NCBI GenBank assembly: GCA_030248215.1
Contig: JASANG010000708.1
Location: 62,001-126,000, forward strand
DNA length: 64,000 bases
Source of the DNA: Enoplolaimus lenunculus
Taxonomy: Eukaryota > Nematoda > Enoplea > Enoplida > Thoracostomopsidae
Direction of reading: 5' to 3'
The position numbers were made by a program, and so were the translations under genes. This document shows, one piece after another, positions 33,201 to 43,831 of this stretch (position 1 is the first letter of the stretch; the number at the start of each line of letters is the position of its first letter). Under the pieces are notes generated by a model. The model ran no database searches. It was not told the DNA's origin and was given only the letters and a program-made list of their open reading frames with translations.

Positions 33201-36170
33201 TTGATAAACTTTTTTGTTTGAAAGCCAATTATCCTGGGGTGTTAACCTCGCATTGGGATTTTAAAATTTTAAGCCGTTTATTAGCTACAGGCTAATTTGC
33301 ATAATTAATTAAGCCTAAACTAGGACTTTTCACAATATTTCACTATTCAGTGCGAGGAATCTAAATAAAGTGTTTACAAACGTCTAAAACCGATAATTAA
33401 GTAGTTAGCTAATAGATAATTTGCATATTACCTTAATTGACAAGACAAAACTAGGACTTTTTAAATTATTTCAATAATTATTAGGGTTTACTGAAGGTTT
33501 TTGGGTGCGAGGTATCTGAATAAATTGTTCAAAAACGTCCAAAACCGATAATTGAATAGTTAGCTAATAACTAATTTGCATATTACCTTAATTGCTTACG
33601 TGTGTTCGAGCTCCGCTCAATAAATGTAGTCCCACTACGACTGGTAATAAATTATGACAAACATTAGATGCCAGTAATGCTTCCTACCACTTCGACGGCG
33701 ATCGTTTTTGCGCAAAAGTATAATACTATGACGAAGTTATAATCTTTGATGCCGACTTTAGGGTCCCCCACAAGGGAGGATCTAGATAATTTGCCCGATC
33801 GGAACTCGAGAAGCAGTTTCGGTGTCACATTTCAATCAGGATGCAACCGGAATTCCGGTTCCGGTTCCGGCAATTTTTCACCTTCCGGTTCCGGTAAATT
33901 TTTACCGGATTTAAAAATTCCGGTATTATAATTTGGCCGTTTTCTTAACTTTGCTAATTTTTAACAATCTCTTTTGACAGCCACTTGTACTCCGAATATA
34001 AGCCATTGATGGTGGATTTCACTTCAGTCGATGATGAAAATCTAAAATACAGCAAATAAAATAAATACCTATGTTCGACTAAGGTTATTTCACAAATAAT
34101 AGAGCAAAAAATAAGATTAAAATGAAATTTTTGGTGAAATGCATTTTTCATTTTCCGGTTCCGGTTCCGGTAAAATTTTCAAATTCCGGTTCCGGTAAAT
34201 TGTAATTCCGGTTGCACCCTGATTTCAATGTATATATAATATTATATCACTCGTCCGAAACTTATGGGTTCGCCATTTCTGAACACAGACTCCATAGACT
34301 CAGCATATATTTTTTACTCGAGGCCCTAATACATAAATTTGGTGCTGCGGCTAGAAGGTTCTACTTTAATGGTTTGTCCTAAAAATTTATGTGTTTTATT
34401 TCATAAATTTTAGGACCAAGTTAAGTTTTATGTTGTGAAAAAATCAGGTCCAGGGTTTTTATTTATAAATATTGCATCTCTAACTACCTGTGCTACAGTA
34501 GTATAACTATATTGATAGATGCATAGTTATAACAATTGCGGGCATTTTAACCATTAAACTCTTTATTTTTCTGTAATTTTATTGTTTTGGCAGGTTGATA
34601 ACTCAAGTCAAACGCCGAAATTTCTTAGTCAAACAATCGTTCAACTTTTACCGTTTCACAACAACATTGTGTTGATTTGGATTCCGGCGTCAAGCACTAG
34701 TTTTATTCGACAAGTGCCTTTGGATGAGCTCAAAAGCAATGTTGTTAAAGAGCTTTGTGACACGTTCAAAACTGATGAATTTTTAAATCCTGTGCGAGTA
34801 GTACGGTAAGGTTGCCGGCTGAATTAATATTTTGTAAGTAATCCTAATGCTCAAGTGTGTGTACTTTGAGGTTCTCGTTCTATCAGATTTCTCTTGTTGT
34901 AGCTTTGGAATTTTCCTGTTTCAGGTATTTGGAAAAGGATATCAAAATAAAGGTAGCATAATCAAGTTTAACAATAGTATAAGCAAGTTTTACAGAGCGC
35001 ACAGTACAATCAATTCGTGGTGGGTTGGCTTATATGCAACGATTTTGGTTTGTCCATCATCTCATCAGGTTGCACTCCGTACGCAACCACGCAGCACACC
35101 TAAGATTTACTTTTATTTGTGATGAACGGCTCAGCGCTCCTCGGGAAAGTATAGCGCAGTTCTTAACTTGCAATTTTCTAGGTAATGGTGTTGCGTTTAA
35201 GACGTCATCTCGGTGCTGGCGAATAAAGCATTGTTGAGATTTTTTCGCCAATCCAAGCGACCATGGTACTTAACGTATTGAATTGACGTTTAAGCCTTTG
35301 CTGTCAATCGCCAAGTTGGCGACCAAAGAATTTTTTATCATAAGTTCAAACTTGGCAAAACAGTAATTGATTCGCCCTAAACATTTGCAAAAAACTGGGT
35401 TCGGTGGTGCCAACTTGATGTTTACATATTAAGAATGTCAGCGCCCTCTTTTACTGTTAAGCGGAGCTAATCAGTGAAGCCTCGTTTTCGACTTCGCTTT
35501 GTAATCAAAACAATTGAAATGAGTCAGGTATAAAAAGAAAAATAACACGGTAGCCTGAGAAGATTTTTTGTATCCTATATTATGTATAATGATTATTTTA
35601 AATTTTAGAACAGACTGGGGCGATCAAGATGTTTTTAGAGGTTCGTATTGCTATTGGTCGAAAGCATTTGATGATTCTGGGTGCAAACATAGTGACCTTA
35701 GTGATCCGATGTTCAGTGAAGTTGACGGCGTAAATGTTAGTTTTTAAATCTTCTAAAGTTTACTGGATTCAAACAGTTAGGTTCTAGCTTCGAACTGATT
35801 GTAATGGTTGTTATTAATATTACCAACGATTTTGTCCTGGTTTCGATACTTTGGGACGAACAAGAATTAACAGAAGTTGAGTCTGGAGAATTAATATGGA
35901 AAACAAGAGCTTAATTGTTTTTTGTCTTAGAACTAAAAGTACGTGAACTGTTAAAACTTTAGTGCATCGAATAGTGTTCCGGTTAATAGAAAATTGTGGT
36001 AACGAGTTATTTAAATTTAAAGACAATTATTTTATGTAGAGATTTTATAGGTTCCGCGTATTTTGTTCGCCGGCGAAGCAACCAGTCCAAATCATTATTC
36101 TACAGTTCACGGAGCGTATGAAACGGGAGAGCGAGATGCAAAACGTTTGGATTCATTTTATTCAACGTGA
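30290..36170 (+). CDS. Polyamine-oxidase-type FAD amine oxidase with signal peptide, six exons
   Basis: Exons: 30290-30524, 31901-32743, 32979-33067, 34594-34805, 35609-35735 and 36051-36170. All are GT-AG and all phases close, giving about 541 residues. Residues 1-22 look like a signal peptide (hydrophobic LYVYVLFYLAS then CHAG). The FAD-binding Rossmann start is VIIIGAGIAGLSSAHYL (35-51), with the ribose-binding Glu in KILEA and RPGGR after it. FGAQFIH opens the substrate domain. Lys366 in GGVEKVMLFY sits where polyamine oxidases have their active-site lysine (Lys300 in maize PAO). The C-terminal block FAGEATSPNHYSTVHGAYE is the second FAD motif typical of spermine/polyamine oxidases, with RTDWGDQDVFRGSY before it. 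The reaction would be oxidation of polyamines to aldehyde, amine and peroxide. The signal peptide suggests secretion or a vesicular site, unlike the cytosolic vertebrate enzyme. The exact substrate is not readable. Confidence 0.88.
30845..31775 (+). mobile_element. Element with about five internal tandem units and hairpin end, in amine oxidase intron 1
   Basis: Units of about 155-175 bp begin near 30,850, 31,026, 31,180, 31,350 and 31,525. Each has TTAGGCTTAGTTAATTA or a variant, then GCTATTAGCTAACTATTCAA and a stretch like CCTAATAATCAGTGAAATA. A unique tail has TATCAAAATCGGTTCAGC, CGGACGGACGGACAGACGGA and a hairpin AACTCCGAAGTTCGCTCGGA before CGTTCAATAAAA. Tandem cores with a hairpin end recall Helitron-like non-autonomous elements, but I could not confirm the required terminal bases. 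Confidence 0.6.
33112..33612 (-). mobile_element. Inverted copy of the tandem-unit/hairpin element, in amine oxidase intron 3
   Basis: Read on the complement, the tail (GAACCTCGCATTGG side, TATCAAAATCGGTTCAGCCG) and hairpin (CTCCGAGCTTCCCTCGGAG) match the copy at 30,845-31,775. About three tandem units follow (ATTATGCAAATTAGCCTG-like, CTATTAGCTAACTACTTAA). The CGGACGGA motif is replaced by a short different stretch. It points opposite to the intron 1 copy. Confidence 0.65.
33837..34221. mobile_element. hAT-type MITE with perfect 8-bp target duplication, in amine oxidase intron 3
   Basis: The ends are CAGGATGCAACCGGAATTCC and GTAATTCCGGTTGCACCCTG. The flanks are ATTTCAAT on both sides, an exact 8-bp duplication, which fixes the boundaries and the hAT class. 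It is nearly identical to the OSTM1 intron 1 copy (7,593-7,989), so the family moved relatively recently. It carries no coding capacity. Confidence 0.9.
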
Positions 36171-36276
36171 AAATTGTGCAAGAATGGGTTAGAACTTCTG
36201 ATAACCAGACTAAACTCGAACTATTTTAAATGTTTAAATTTGTTCTGGTTGTAAACTTTAGTAGACACCAGTGTTA

Positions 36277-36410
36277 GAAATGCGCTATGCTCATCTGTGC
36301 CGCGCGCCGTCGTTAAACTTTAAAAATAAAACGCGGCATCGCATTTCTCCTAAAATTTTTTGACATCATGCGCGGCTCTGAAAAGCGTTCGGCTGGTATA
36401 GCGCACCTCT
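36277..36410. mobile_element. Short GC-cored inverted-repeat element
   Basis: The ends TTAGAAATGCGCTATGC and TATAGCGCACCTCTTA are imperfect inverted repeats around a GC-rich core with CCGCGCGCCGTCG and CATGCGCGGCTC. Similar ends (AAGTATAGCGCCACTCTAA at 56,375 and GAGTATAGCAAAACCCTTA at 59,558) suggest a family also found in the PiT introns. Confidence 0.45.
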
Positions 36411-38455
36411 TAGTCTTCTGTTTTAACTTCAATTTCAAATAGTTTTTACTACTGGCTTATTCTATAGGATTTGCTACATCTAGTACACGGTATTGATTAT
36501 TGATATATTAGCAAAACATTTTGTAGTTTTCACTTAAATGCTGATGTAGATTTCTGACCCGATCTGCTGTTATTACAACAAAATCATAATATACCGGTCA
36601 AAATGTAAGATTTCAGGTTAGAATGGGCCGATTATTCTCTCAAAGGATGATTAGTATTATTATTTTACTTTAAAAATCTTACACAGAAAAGTCTTCAAAT
36701 TCATGCTGTGCATGCGTTAAGATGCGAATATAATTGGTTAAGGGTAAACTTACTGTTTGTTTTTGCAAGTTACCACTAAGAATATTACATTTTTTACGTG
36801 AATTGAACGCAAATTTTCTTATTACTGATCTGTGGACCCTCTGGTTTAAATTGCGTTGTGGGGTTGGGCCCGTCACTGCCATGTCTTTCTCTACTTTTGC
36901 TCTGCCTTTAAATTGATGTATCCTCAAACTGGTTAAAACTTAGAATATATAACGCGAATACGCCGCTTCTTGAAGAATCAGTCAAAGGTGATCCCATAAA
37001 GTGAATACTGTATAGTAGTCTTTTTGTTAAGGTTTCTTATCGGTAAAAAATTACAAGTGTTTTGTAAAAAGGTATTTCGGCTATCCAGATATCAACGGCT
37101 GTTTTATATATTTCCGTTCGGATACATAGCCAGACATCCGGTGCCTATATGATAAAAATGCCCCCAGGTTGAACCTCACCCTGACACTCTTGAAATGTCC
37201 CAGTTTCAACCCTGGAAACCCCCACAAATATGCAAAGATGGAGAGGTCAGCCAGTTTGAATAGATGCTTTTACGTCAATGTAGTGTGTGCTAAAATACAA
37301 AATTTTACCGTTTCTTGAACGTTAATTTAACCAGATAGGGTCGAATCCTAGATATAACGTGTGTATGTGTACCTACTGTGAATTATTTTTGGATAATTTT
37401 GACTGTTAACGTGTTCTTGCTGTCTATTTTTATATGAGTATACAGGTTTTTGGTACCCGGCGCCCTGCCATTGCTACATTGTGTTTTTAGGTTGAATTTG
37501 TATATGCTGTTTATTTGTGATAGACATCTTTGAATGTGCATTTTTAATTTAATTATTTTTGTTATCTTTACGAAGAGCATGGAAAAAAGAGGATTAAATT
37601 CGTGGCTAAAGTAATCGGCGTCGCCGCCAGTGGTACTAATTTAACGTGAAAATGAAGTGGATAAACGGTGTTCTCGTGAATGTGAACCCCTGTATGATAT
37701 GATTGTTAGATCTTACGCAAATTTTTTTTATTTCAAATCAGTGCTGCAGTGTGTAAAGCATATATTCAAACCTAAGCCTTGGCGTAAGAATGAAGATAAG
37801 CCTATGCAAAAAATAGTATACTGCTTAAATTTATAACTTCCGCTAGAAAATGGCCCTGCCTTCACCTATACATGGTCTCGCTTTATCAACACAACAACGA
37901 AGTTGCAACCGGAAATAAGAAACGTGCAACAAATGAAGGTGTTACTGAAAGCCTCATGGTAGCGCACAGAGGAACAAAATGAAATGGTTTTAAGCTGGAA
38001 TTATCATTTTTCGGCTGGCTACAAAATTTTGGGTAGAACTTCCGTTTACCTACTGTCATTAAACTTTGTCATTGCCGCTGCTGTGTTATAGTCCAGTTTT
38101 TACGCCATTGATATTCCGAGCGCGGAAAAATTACTAGCTTGGCATTTTCCAACCGGAAAAAGTAAGTAAACTAAGAGCTTGTCTTAGTCATAGTTTGACT
38201 TTCCCCCGTAAGCTTAGGTTAGGAACACATTTTTTGCAACTCTTAGGATTAGGAATACGCTTACACCCTACTAGTTTGGCATTTGCCGTCTTAGAGATTG
38301 AAATGTTTTCATCATGTTTTAAGGGCGATGCATGAATGCTTGGCTTTAGATAACTCATAAAGACAAACTAATCTCGATAAAGAAAAATTTTATTAAAAAT
38401 TAAAATGTCGAACCTACCAAGTTTTTCGTTTTCGCGGCGTATTCCTGGACGTATC
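36411..38455. other. No gene seen
   Basis: AT-rich. Remnants only: a CCGGATATCC-like patch at about 37,070-37,150 related to the ends of the 18,747 element, and TTAGGC-family fragments at about 37,770-37,820 and 38,190-38,280. Confidence 0.4.
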
Positions 38456-38459
38456 TTGT

Positions 38460-38615
38460 AGTACCAAACTCACGGTATATAGAGCCATTGTAGCGAAAAG
38501 TTTGCATGACTGCCGTAGCTCAGTGGTTAGAGCAGCGGGCCGGTACTTTGTAAGTCGTGGGTTCGAGCCTACCGCATCCGCGGCAAAATTTTCGTGTAGA
38601 GCTCTATATGGTACT
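38460..38615 (+). mobile_element. tRNA-like sequence in an inverted-repeat frame
   Basis: 38,511-38,585 reads TGCCGTAGCTCAGTGGTTAG and later GGGTTCGAGCC, with a good D arm, box A and box B. The ends TGCCG and CGGCA pair. The T stem and anticodon stem are poor, so a working tRNA is unlikely; the loop region CTTTGTAAG would read TGT (threonine). Outside it, TATATAGAGCCATTGTAGCG on the left and CGTGTAGAGCTCTATATGG on the right are inverted repeats. The whole is best read as a mobile element or tRNA pseudogene. Confidence 0.5.
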
Positions 38616-39329
38616 GCTTACAATTAAGTACTAGACCTGGGGTACTTGTGACACTGCTGCACACAATTTACTACACAGTTCTTCGTGCCAAAATACTTTA
38701 AAAAGTATAGAAAGTAAAACAGCATAATTTTCCAGTTCACTTTTATTTTTCTTGAGGCTTTTGGAAAAAATTAATTTCGGTGCATTGTCACGAGGTCTAT
38801 TTCAACGGGATGTCATGGAAACTTCACTGGAACAGGATGCAGCTCTACTTTCACTTTGCTGAATCCACCGGGATTGACTTGTTGGCACTTCAGATATGAT
38901 TTAACTTAATTCCAAATTTCCTTTACATGTCCTAAAAATATTTTTCTGCTGCGGCGCTAACATATGACATCTGCACTTTTCCGGAGAAATTGAAAATCAT
39001 CTGTTATGCTTCAACTTTTCCAAGTGCAAGAATGTTTATAGATGATTTGTCTAGTTGAAAAGATGACATTGGGGGAATCATGTGACTTTTTTGTTAAGTA
39101 TCAACATTTGATAACGCATGATGCTGCGCTACTGCAAAAAAATGTCAACATACTTGGCTGCAATGGTGTTACAAAACAATATTGGTCTTAAGATGGTAGG
39201 ACTTAACAACGAGTAAGTAGTTAGTGTATTTTGGCGGTAGTCCCTTAGGTGACAGTTGGGATAATGTGGACACTCGACACAGTGTCTGACAATAAGCGTT
39301 TGTGCGGATACAGTGTCTGACAACAAGAG

Positions 39330-40900
39330 TTTGTTTGGATGGACAGACTGTTAAAATCGCTAAACGAATCTACGACAATCAGTTGCCCGACAGCCTGTCG
39401 GTCGGCATTTTGTCGTCCGATATCTCGTCACCACAATAACTTGCCCCAACAACTGGTCGACCCCGATAACTCGTCGACCCTGACAACTTGTCGCCCCGAC
39501 AACTCGTACGGGTTGTCGTACCTACTGGAAGGCGACAAGTTGTCGGGGCGACAACTTGTCGATCGACGAGTTGTCTGTCACTCGACCATTGTCTCGGTAC
39601 CTCGCTGAACAGAACTTTTTCGGTCAGACTCTATATAAGGTCGCCCTCCCAAGCTCCCCGAACTAAGCTGCCTTGCTAACCAAACTAAAAGTAATAATAA
39701 CAACAACAAATTTTAATCTTCCCGTATGCACAAACAGGAGTAGCAAATACTGCTCTGCAGCACTACGCCCCTGAAAGTAACAAGGGCTGTCCCAGCTGTT
39801 GTCGCTGTGGCAGCGGTCCTTGCAATCCCAGGTCTAGCCGCTGTCCCAATTGTCCCAGCTATCTCCGCTGTCCCGGGACAGCGGGATGGCCCTCAGCGTA
39901 ACGTAAGCTATACAGTAATCAAGGTACAACTGGAGGTCTGCCTCCGGCTCCGGCAGAAAATTGGGCTCCGGTAGAATTTTTGGTTTCGGTTCCGGCATTT
40001 TCGGTAGTAAAATTTTGCAAAATTGATCTGTTTACGCGTTTCGTGTTACTTTTGTTACAATTTTCAGGAAAGAATTTCCGAAATTTCGCAGAAAATTATA
40101 GTATAAACCAAACAACTTAACATATTGCAGATGTTGGCCAAAATTAACTAATTAACCAGCTTTTTTACTACATAATTTCACCTCACCTCCGGCTCCGGCA
40201 TTTTTCACCTCCGGTTGCACCCTGCTAGTAATGTTTCCGGGGGGCGAAATCCCTATATCGAAAAATGAAACTATAACATCGGTCGTCAAATTTCTGCCGG
40301 AACGAAAGACAGACCTTAATTCGCACACTACTAATTTTCATGTCCTACAACCTTTCTATTCCAGAAAAAATGTTAAGTTTTTATAGCGAAACACTTTAAA
40401 AGTGACAGTGTTAAGAGGCTTTGCCCTTTTTCAAGGTTTAACAATATTTGACTGACCTTTTCGGCAAGTTTGTTTACAAGTGCATGACACTGTCATTTGT
40501 TATCACTAAAAATGCTATAGGATTGCCGGAAAAACACAACTACACCAACACTAGACAGTAAAGTATTTATACTCAGCTTACAGCAGACAGTGTTTCTTTA
40601 GTTTTAACAGCTAAAACAATTTCAGTCATCTTTTTTAACACAGCGTTTCTGTGAAAGAAGTCTGTTTCGTCGGGTTTTGGTTAACGGAATTTATGAAGGT
40701 CACCTACAATTTATTATGTCACTGAGTTGTAGCTTTGGCGAAAAGTTGTCGGTGTTGTCAATTGTCGGGACGACAAGTTCGCGACATTGATGAGTTGCCT
40801 GGATGAGAATTCGCTGAGGTCGGTGATATGTCTGGTGACAAAATATCGAGCAACGAGTTGCCGAGCGACGAATTTTGTAAATTTGCGTCCACCCGTACGT
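39330..40900. mobile_element. Inverted-repeat element rich in CGACAA/TTGTCG motifs
   Basis: The left arm (39,340-39,600) and right arm (40,740-40,895) are mirror images. ATTTTGTCGTCCGATATCTC on the left matches the complement of GATATGTCTGGTGACAAAAT on the right. Both arms hold many degenerate copies of GACAACTTGTCG, some in perfect palindromes (CGACAACTTGTCGATCGACG). The middle carries a TATA-like CTATATAAGG at about 39,640 and a run of GTCCCAGCTGT-type units (39,790-39,890). A hAT-type MITE is inserted at about 39,925-40,224. The open frame at 39,339-39,608 is a by-product of the repeats. Confidence 0.6.
39925..40224. mobile_element. hAT-type MITE, diverged, nested
   Basis: The right end CACCTCCGGTTGCACCCTG is clear. 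The left end, around GGTACAACTGGAGGTC, is diverged. CTCCGGCTCCGGCA repeats lie inside both ends around an AT-rich middle with no coding frame. Confidence 0.55.
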
Positions 40901-41062
40901 GTTGGTTATTTCTAAAACTGTTTCTGATCAGGCCTAGGCTTTCATAATGACCTCGTTTGTTTTGTACTGGTTATTTAAGTATCGGCAGTATCTATCTTAT
41001 AAGTAGCGAATGCTCAAACTAAAGTGGAGTTAATAAATCCGAGCTATCGATCCGGACACGGG

Positions 41063-41242
41063 CCAATGTTACTTTTAGGGCCGTAACAGTAGATTAAGCG
41101 TATTCCTAAGCCTAAGCCTAAGCGTTGCAAAAATGTGTTCCTAAGCCTAAGCCTAAGCCAGAAATTGTAATCTAGAATCTAAACACACCGTTTTATAGAC
41201 CCACCGGAAACCTCTACGGCCCTTAAAGTAACATGGGCCCGG
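41063..41242. mobile_element. TTAGGC-family MITE, 180 bp
   Basis: The left end GGGCCAATGTTACTTTTAGG is mirrored by CCTTAAAGTAACATGGGCCC. The middle has two runs of CCTAAGCCTAAGCCTAAGC, i.e. TTAGGC hexamers on the other strand. This is the cleanest copy of the family here. Confidence 0.75.
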
Positions 41243-41383
41243 ACACGTATGAAAAATACATATCGCGCCAGAACACATTTGTTTCTTGAACACATGCGCG
41301 TAGCCAAATTTTTAATTAGACGGTGTCCCGGCAGCCATGTAATTACAGGAAAAAGGTATTTTTGAAGCATTAGGGATCTAACA

Positions 41384-41640
41384 GACTGGAATGTTTGGCA
41401 CAATTTTAGGATTGATGTTCGCCAATGAGAAAAGCTTACGTTTTATGAAATTTGAAAGGGTGATGCAAACGCTAGGTCTTTGAAATCCATTCTTAAAACT
41501 AGTTCGAAACTATGACTGAAATGCTTGGCACAATTTTAGGGTTGATGTTCGCCAATGAAAAGCTTTCGTTTTATGTAATTTGAAAGGAAATGCAAACGCT
41601 AGATCTTTGAAATCCATCCTTAAAACTAGTTCGAAACTAT
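41384..41640. repeat. Tandem duplication, about 130-bp unit, two copies
   Basis: Two direct copies (about 41,384-41,513 and 41,514-41,640) share TTGGCACAATTTTAGG, TTGATGTTCGCCAATGA and AAACTAGTTCGAAACTAT, with small indels. It is not part of a recognised element. Confidence 0.8.
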
Positions 41641-43680
41641 CACTCGATTTGTATATCGCCAAAATCCGTCATCGAAACAGTCGTGAAAATGTAGTAAAGC
41701 GAACCGAACGAGAAGTTAAACGTTGTTTCAGTATTAAATTCCTTTGAAACGGTCTCAGAACGTTTCTTTGTTCGCAGATTGGGTGGTCTCAACAACAATG
41801 TCCCTTTAGCTGCGCGTCTGCCCAAGCACCAACATGGCCTATCAAGCTACTGGGCAGCTATAGTAAATTGTTGCTCAGATATATCCAAAACAACTTGAAC
41901 AAAGACACATTTTTTAGTTCAATATTTCACTAAACATATTTCATTCTAACATCATATAAATCAGATTATATTTGGTGTACTGTTTGTCGCTGCCCTGAAC
42001 AACGATTGTCGTTTGGGACCTGCCGGTTGCCAAAAGCGACAAATATACAAACAGAGAGGTGTAGCGCAACCCTAACATGTCTGAAAAACAGTAGACTATT
42101 GAGCGGTGTGGACTTTGATGCTGAAAGTATTGAAATGCGCTTCGAAAATCATCATCAGGTATCACACCGGGCCTGGTCGCACTGTGAACGGTACAGTTTT
42201 AAAATAACATGGTTATTAAATCCCTACATAAGCCATAAAGCGCTGCCATTAGTTGCCTGCCGAATATCCAAATAAAAATGAGAACATTCAGTATAAAACC
42301 TAATATCGAGGTTAATTAGAAACAAAACTAATTATTGAGGAACCCACTTATTTTAATATGCTACATGGTTTTCAACAAACAGCTGGGGGTGGTCTCGAAA
42401 GAAGCGCAAAAGAATTATATCCGCTAGAAAATTGTTGATACAGCGATAAATGCTTGATTGACAGGTATCTCTGTTTTGAGGTTTTCTACACAGATTGAGA
42501 ACGTAAGCACTGTTCATACATGCCCGTAGCCAGCTCACCTTGCTCGGGGGACTAAACATTTTTCATCAAGGCCATGTAAGTGATTTCGGTGACTTGCAAG
42601 CAAGGTTGAAAATTTTTTTGGTTTGGGCAAATTTCTTCCAGGGGGTGGCCCATCGGCCGCCCACTGGCTACGTTCTATTGCCTGTAACAGTATTAGCTTT
42701 TGAAAATTATGCAGCATACACGTTATACTCCGCTCGTCAATGTCAAAAAATGTTCGACTGTTTTTATAATGCAAATTGTATTGTCAATGTTTAGCACTGT
42801 ACAGCTTAATTTAATTGTTGATGAGAAAAATCACAATTTGGTGGTTAACATTCCTAATGAAAATTTTTTGACAACGGCGTTCGCTGTATAACCAAGGCAG
42901 TACATGTATATGTATGATGGCAGTGACAATTTTGGTTTCATTTCTACACATTGCGGCTTTGGCAAGAATAAATTAGGTTCTATACCTGTCGTTAACTTAT
43001 TGACAGTGACTTGAAATACACCCAATTAAAATTATCTAAGATATTCTTTCTTCAGTCACTCCAATAAAGTTAGGGAACTGCCACTAAAAAATTTCAGCTG
43101 GTTAGTTTAATAAATTTTGAGGTGCTGAAAAACCGATTCTAGAAATTACTGTCATGTGATAAATATTTCACAATTCAAAACTCATAAATCACCGAAATTA
43201 ATGAATAGCTTCAGTAATGAAAACTGACATCAAACTTTGCTGGCGAAAAATTTATTTTCGCAAAGCGCCATCTGTTTTTGAGAGCTAGCTATCCGGTTGG
43301 TTTTTTGCCACGAAATTTGCCAAATTTTATTTATTATCAAGTAAATGTGCGGAATACAAAAGTATCTACTTTTGTGTTATAGTTTGAAGTTTACGTTTCG
43401 GTTGAAAATTGCCAGTAATAGAGGTGTAGTCAGGATTTCAATTCGGGATGGTTAAATCTCATACAGGAAGCTTTTTAACCTCGAGAATTGAAAGGGTTAT
43501 GCTGAAGCCTTACATTTTTCTTGTTATATGAACTTTTAGTATGGGACAATACCCTCCGTCCCTCCCGCTGTATAATCTCTGTACAAAATTATGGACGTTC
43601 TTTGCGATGTTTAGACATCTGATAAAGGTATGGTTTTTGTTGCGCTAAAATATGTAGTTTATTAGAAGAGTTTGAAAAGG
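41641..43680. other. No gene seen upstream of the metallothionein-like gene
   Basis: Ordinary AT-rich sequence with short open frames on both strands that lack splice support or family features. The last part (43,560-43,680) is presumably the promoter region of the gene that follows. Confidence 0.4.
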
Positions 43681-43681
43681 G

Positions 43682-43689
43682 TATAAATA
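43682..43689 (+). promoter_or_regulatory. TATA box of the metallothionein-like gene
   Basis: TATAAATA stands 142 bp before the start codon, leaving room for a transcription start near 43,712 and a 5' leader of about 120 bases. Metal-response elements (core TGCRCNC) are not perfect here; TTGCGC occurs at about 43,642, 43,735 and 43,769 but lacks the last conserved base. Confidence 0.55.
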
Positions 43690-43831
43690 GTTTAGAAGTT
43701 GAGCAGCAGTTAATAATTTTAGACAAATTTACGCTTGCGCATTTTACAACCAATTTTCACGTCCACTTCGTTTGCGCTTTTAGTGTTTTGCAAGTTTTGT
43801 TTTCGGCTTGCGAACTTTCTTTATTTTGATA

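Noticed and set aside
34925-34952. A 28-bp micro-exon (YLEKDIKIK) in the amine oxidase
   Set aside because: It has an acceptor and donor and closes phase with exon 4, but direct splicing of 34,805 to 35,609 already gives the family motif VRTDWG with the right phase; the micro-exon would break that motif.
39339-39679. A coding frame of 89 codons
   Set aside because: It reads through the CGACAA/TTGTCG repeat array of the element's left arm, and its peptide reflects only the repeat.
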